NCBI GenBank assembly: GCA_012728535.1
Contig: JAAYEX010000286.1
Span: 1 to 6,474, forward strand
Direction of reading: 5' to 3'
DNA: 6,474 nt
Source of the DNA: Clostridiaceae bacterium
GTDB lineage: Bacteria; Bacillota; Clostridia; Saccharofermentanales; DTU023
A program made the position numbers and the translations under genes. How positions within the stretch are numbered: position 1 is the first letter of the stretch; each line of letters begins with the position of its first letter. Below the pieces are notes generated by a model. It ran no database searches and was not told the origin of the DNA. It was given only the letters and a program-made list of their open reading frames with translations. Shown one piece after another: positions 5,777 through 6,474 of the stretch.

Positions 5777-6427
5777 TTATTTAATTTCCCAGACGAATGT
5801 GACGGTATCTTCAATCTCAATATCATCAGGAATGAAATCCAGGGCAGCTTTCATCATGACCATGCTCTTTTCTCCCAGATTAAAATCCGTCTTGGAGTAA
5901 AGGTTAACCTGGCCCCAACTGTAATTTATACTTTGCAGGTCTCCTAAAGTGACTGCTGAAGCTTCACATAGAATCTGAGCTTTTCTTCTTGCAGTGTCAC
6001 TGGCCATTTTTAGCAGATTATCTTTGATTTCAGTCTGGTCTTTTACAGTAAAGGCAATAGAGAGACGTGGTTCAGACGGACTGCCTGCTATAGCTGATAA
6101 AGCTTCTGCCAGTCGCCCGGTATCGAAGTCAAAAGCCAGCTTGATATTGTGACTGATGAGATAGCCTTTGAACACGGTTCGGTAATTGCCTGCACCGTCA
6201 GTTACACTTTCATATTCAGTGTTCACGCGAAAAGCGGTGGTCTTGAGGTCCTTCTTATCGAATCCCACGGTGCTCAAACTGTCTTGCAACAGCGCCAGCT
6301 GCCTGCCGGCCATTTCCATTGCAGGCTCATACTCCTTGTGCAGCACTTCCAGCGACATCGAAAGCACGACATAATCTGCCGTGGCAGATACTTTGCCTTG
6401 TCCTGTAACTGTGATCGTTCTTTTCAT
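5777..6427 (-). CDS. SIMPL domain-containing protein (DUF541 family)
   Basis: This 216-residue protein spans one SIMPL/DUF541 domain, a family named for a mammalian signalling protein and including the Brucella periplasmic protein BP26; its biochemical role in bacteria is not established. The family signature is visible at the N-terminus (TITVTGQGKVSATADYVVLS), in the middle (GYLISHNIKLAFDFDTGRLA) and in the C-terminal half (DTARRKAQILCEASAVTLGD followed by LQSINYSW). There is no signal peptide or membrane segment, unlike many Gram-negative members, so a cytoplasmic location is expected. The start is ATG 6427, eight bases after GAGG (6439-6436 on the minus strand). The gene ends 92 bases before the oxidoreductase start on the same strand. 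The AT-rich 6440-6474 stretch upstream probably holds its promoter, but no clear hexamer pair can be named. Confidence 0.88.
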   Translation of the reverse strand: MKRTITVTGQGKVSATADYVVLSMSLEVLHKEYEPAMEMAGRQLALLQDSLSTVGFDKKDLKTTAFRVNTEYESVTDGAGNYRTVFKGYLISHNIKLAFDFDTGRLAEALSAIAGSPSEPRLSIAFTVKDQTEIKDNLLKMASDTARRKAQILCEASAVTLGDLQSINYSWGQVNLYSKTDFNLGEKSMVMMKAALDFIPDDIEIEDTVTFVWEIK

Positions 6428-6474
6428 GATATGTACCTCACTGTTAAAAAAATATGTAATGATATACGCAAATA

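Noticed and set aside
6440..6474. AT-rich stretch upstream of the SIMPL gene as a promoter
   Set aside because: Several AT-rich hexamers fit loosely but none pairs with a -35 at suitable spacing, and the window ends there.

Overview
The window reads as chromosomal DNA of an anaerobic Gram-positive bacterium, probably of the Clostridia. This is inferred from the strong purine-rich ribosome binding sites (GGAGG, AAAGGAG, AAAGGGG), the moderate base composition, the rubredoxin-reductase-like flavoprotein and the TrpXYZ-type ABC transporter. The genus cannot be fixed from the sequence alone. I see no RNA gene, CRISPR array, insertion sequence or phage gene.

The left part (1-3798) is all on the plus strand. 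It opens inside a substrate-binding protein gene whose 5' end lies outside the window. A membrane permease (887-1834) and an ATPase (1827-2621) follow, and together the three make one ABC importer of the TrpXYZ/ABC_sub_bind class. After an 88-base gap with a possible weak promoter comes a 362-residue two-domain protein: a MobA/MocA-like nucleotidyltransferase fused to an HD phosphohydrolase domain (2710-3798). A hairpin terminator at 3818-3848 closes this block.

The right part (3871-6427) is all on the minus strand, so the two blocks converge on that terminator. In transcription order it holds a SIMPL-domain protein (6427-5777), an FAD/NAD oxidoreductase resembling NADH:rubredoxin oxidoreductase (5684-4488) with an extended -10 promoter and its own terminator (4391-4423), and a small SixA-like histidine phosphatase (4296-3871).

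For five of the seven genes, the longest open frame begins 15-54 bases (6 bases for the ATPase) before the start chosen here. In each case an ATG with a well-placed Shine-Dalgarno sequence was preferred. The most interesting material is the nucleotidyltransferase-HD fusion beside a dedicated importer whose binding protein is unusually cysteine-rich, with a SixA-type phosphatase facing it. This could be a small pathway that takes up and nucleotidyl-activates an unknown ligand, but that link is inference. No gene shows clear signs of recent transfer or decay.
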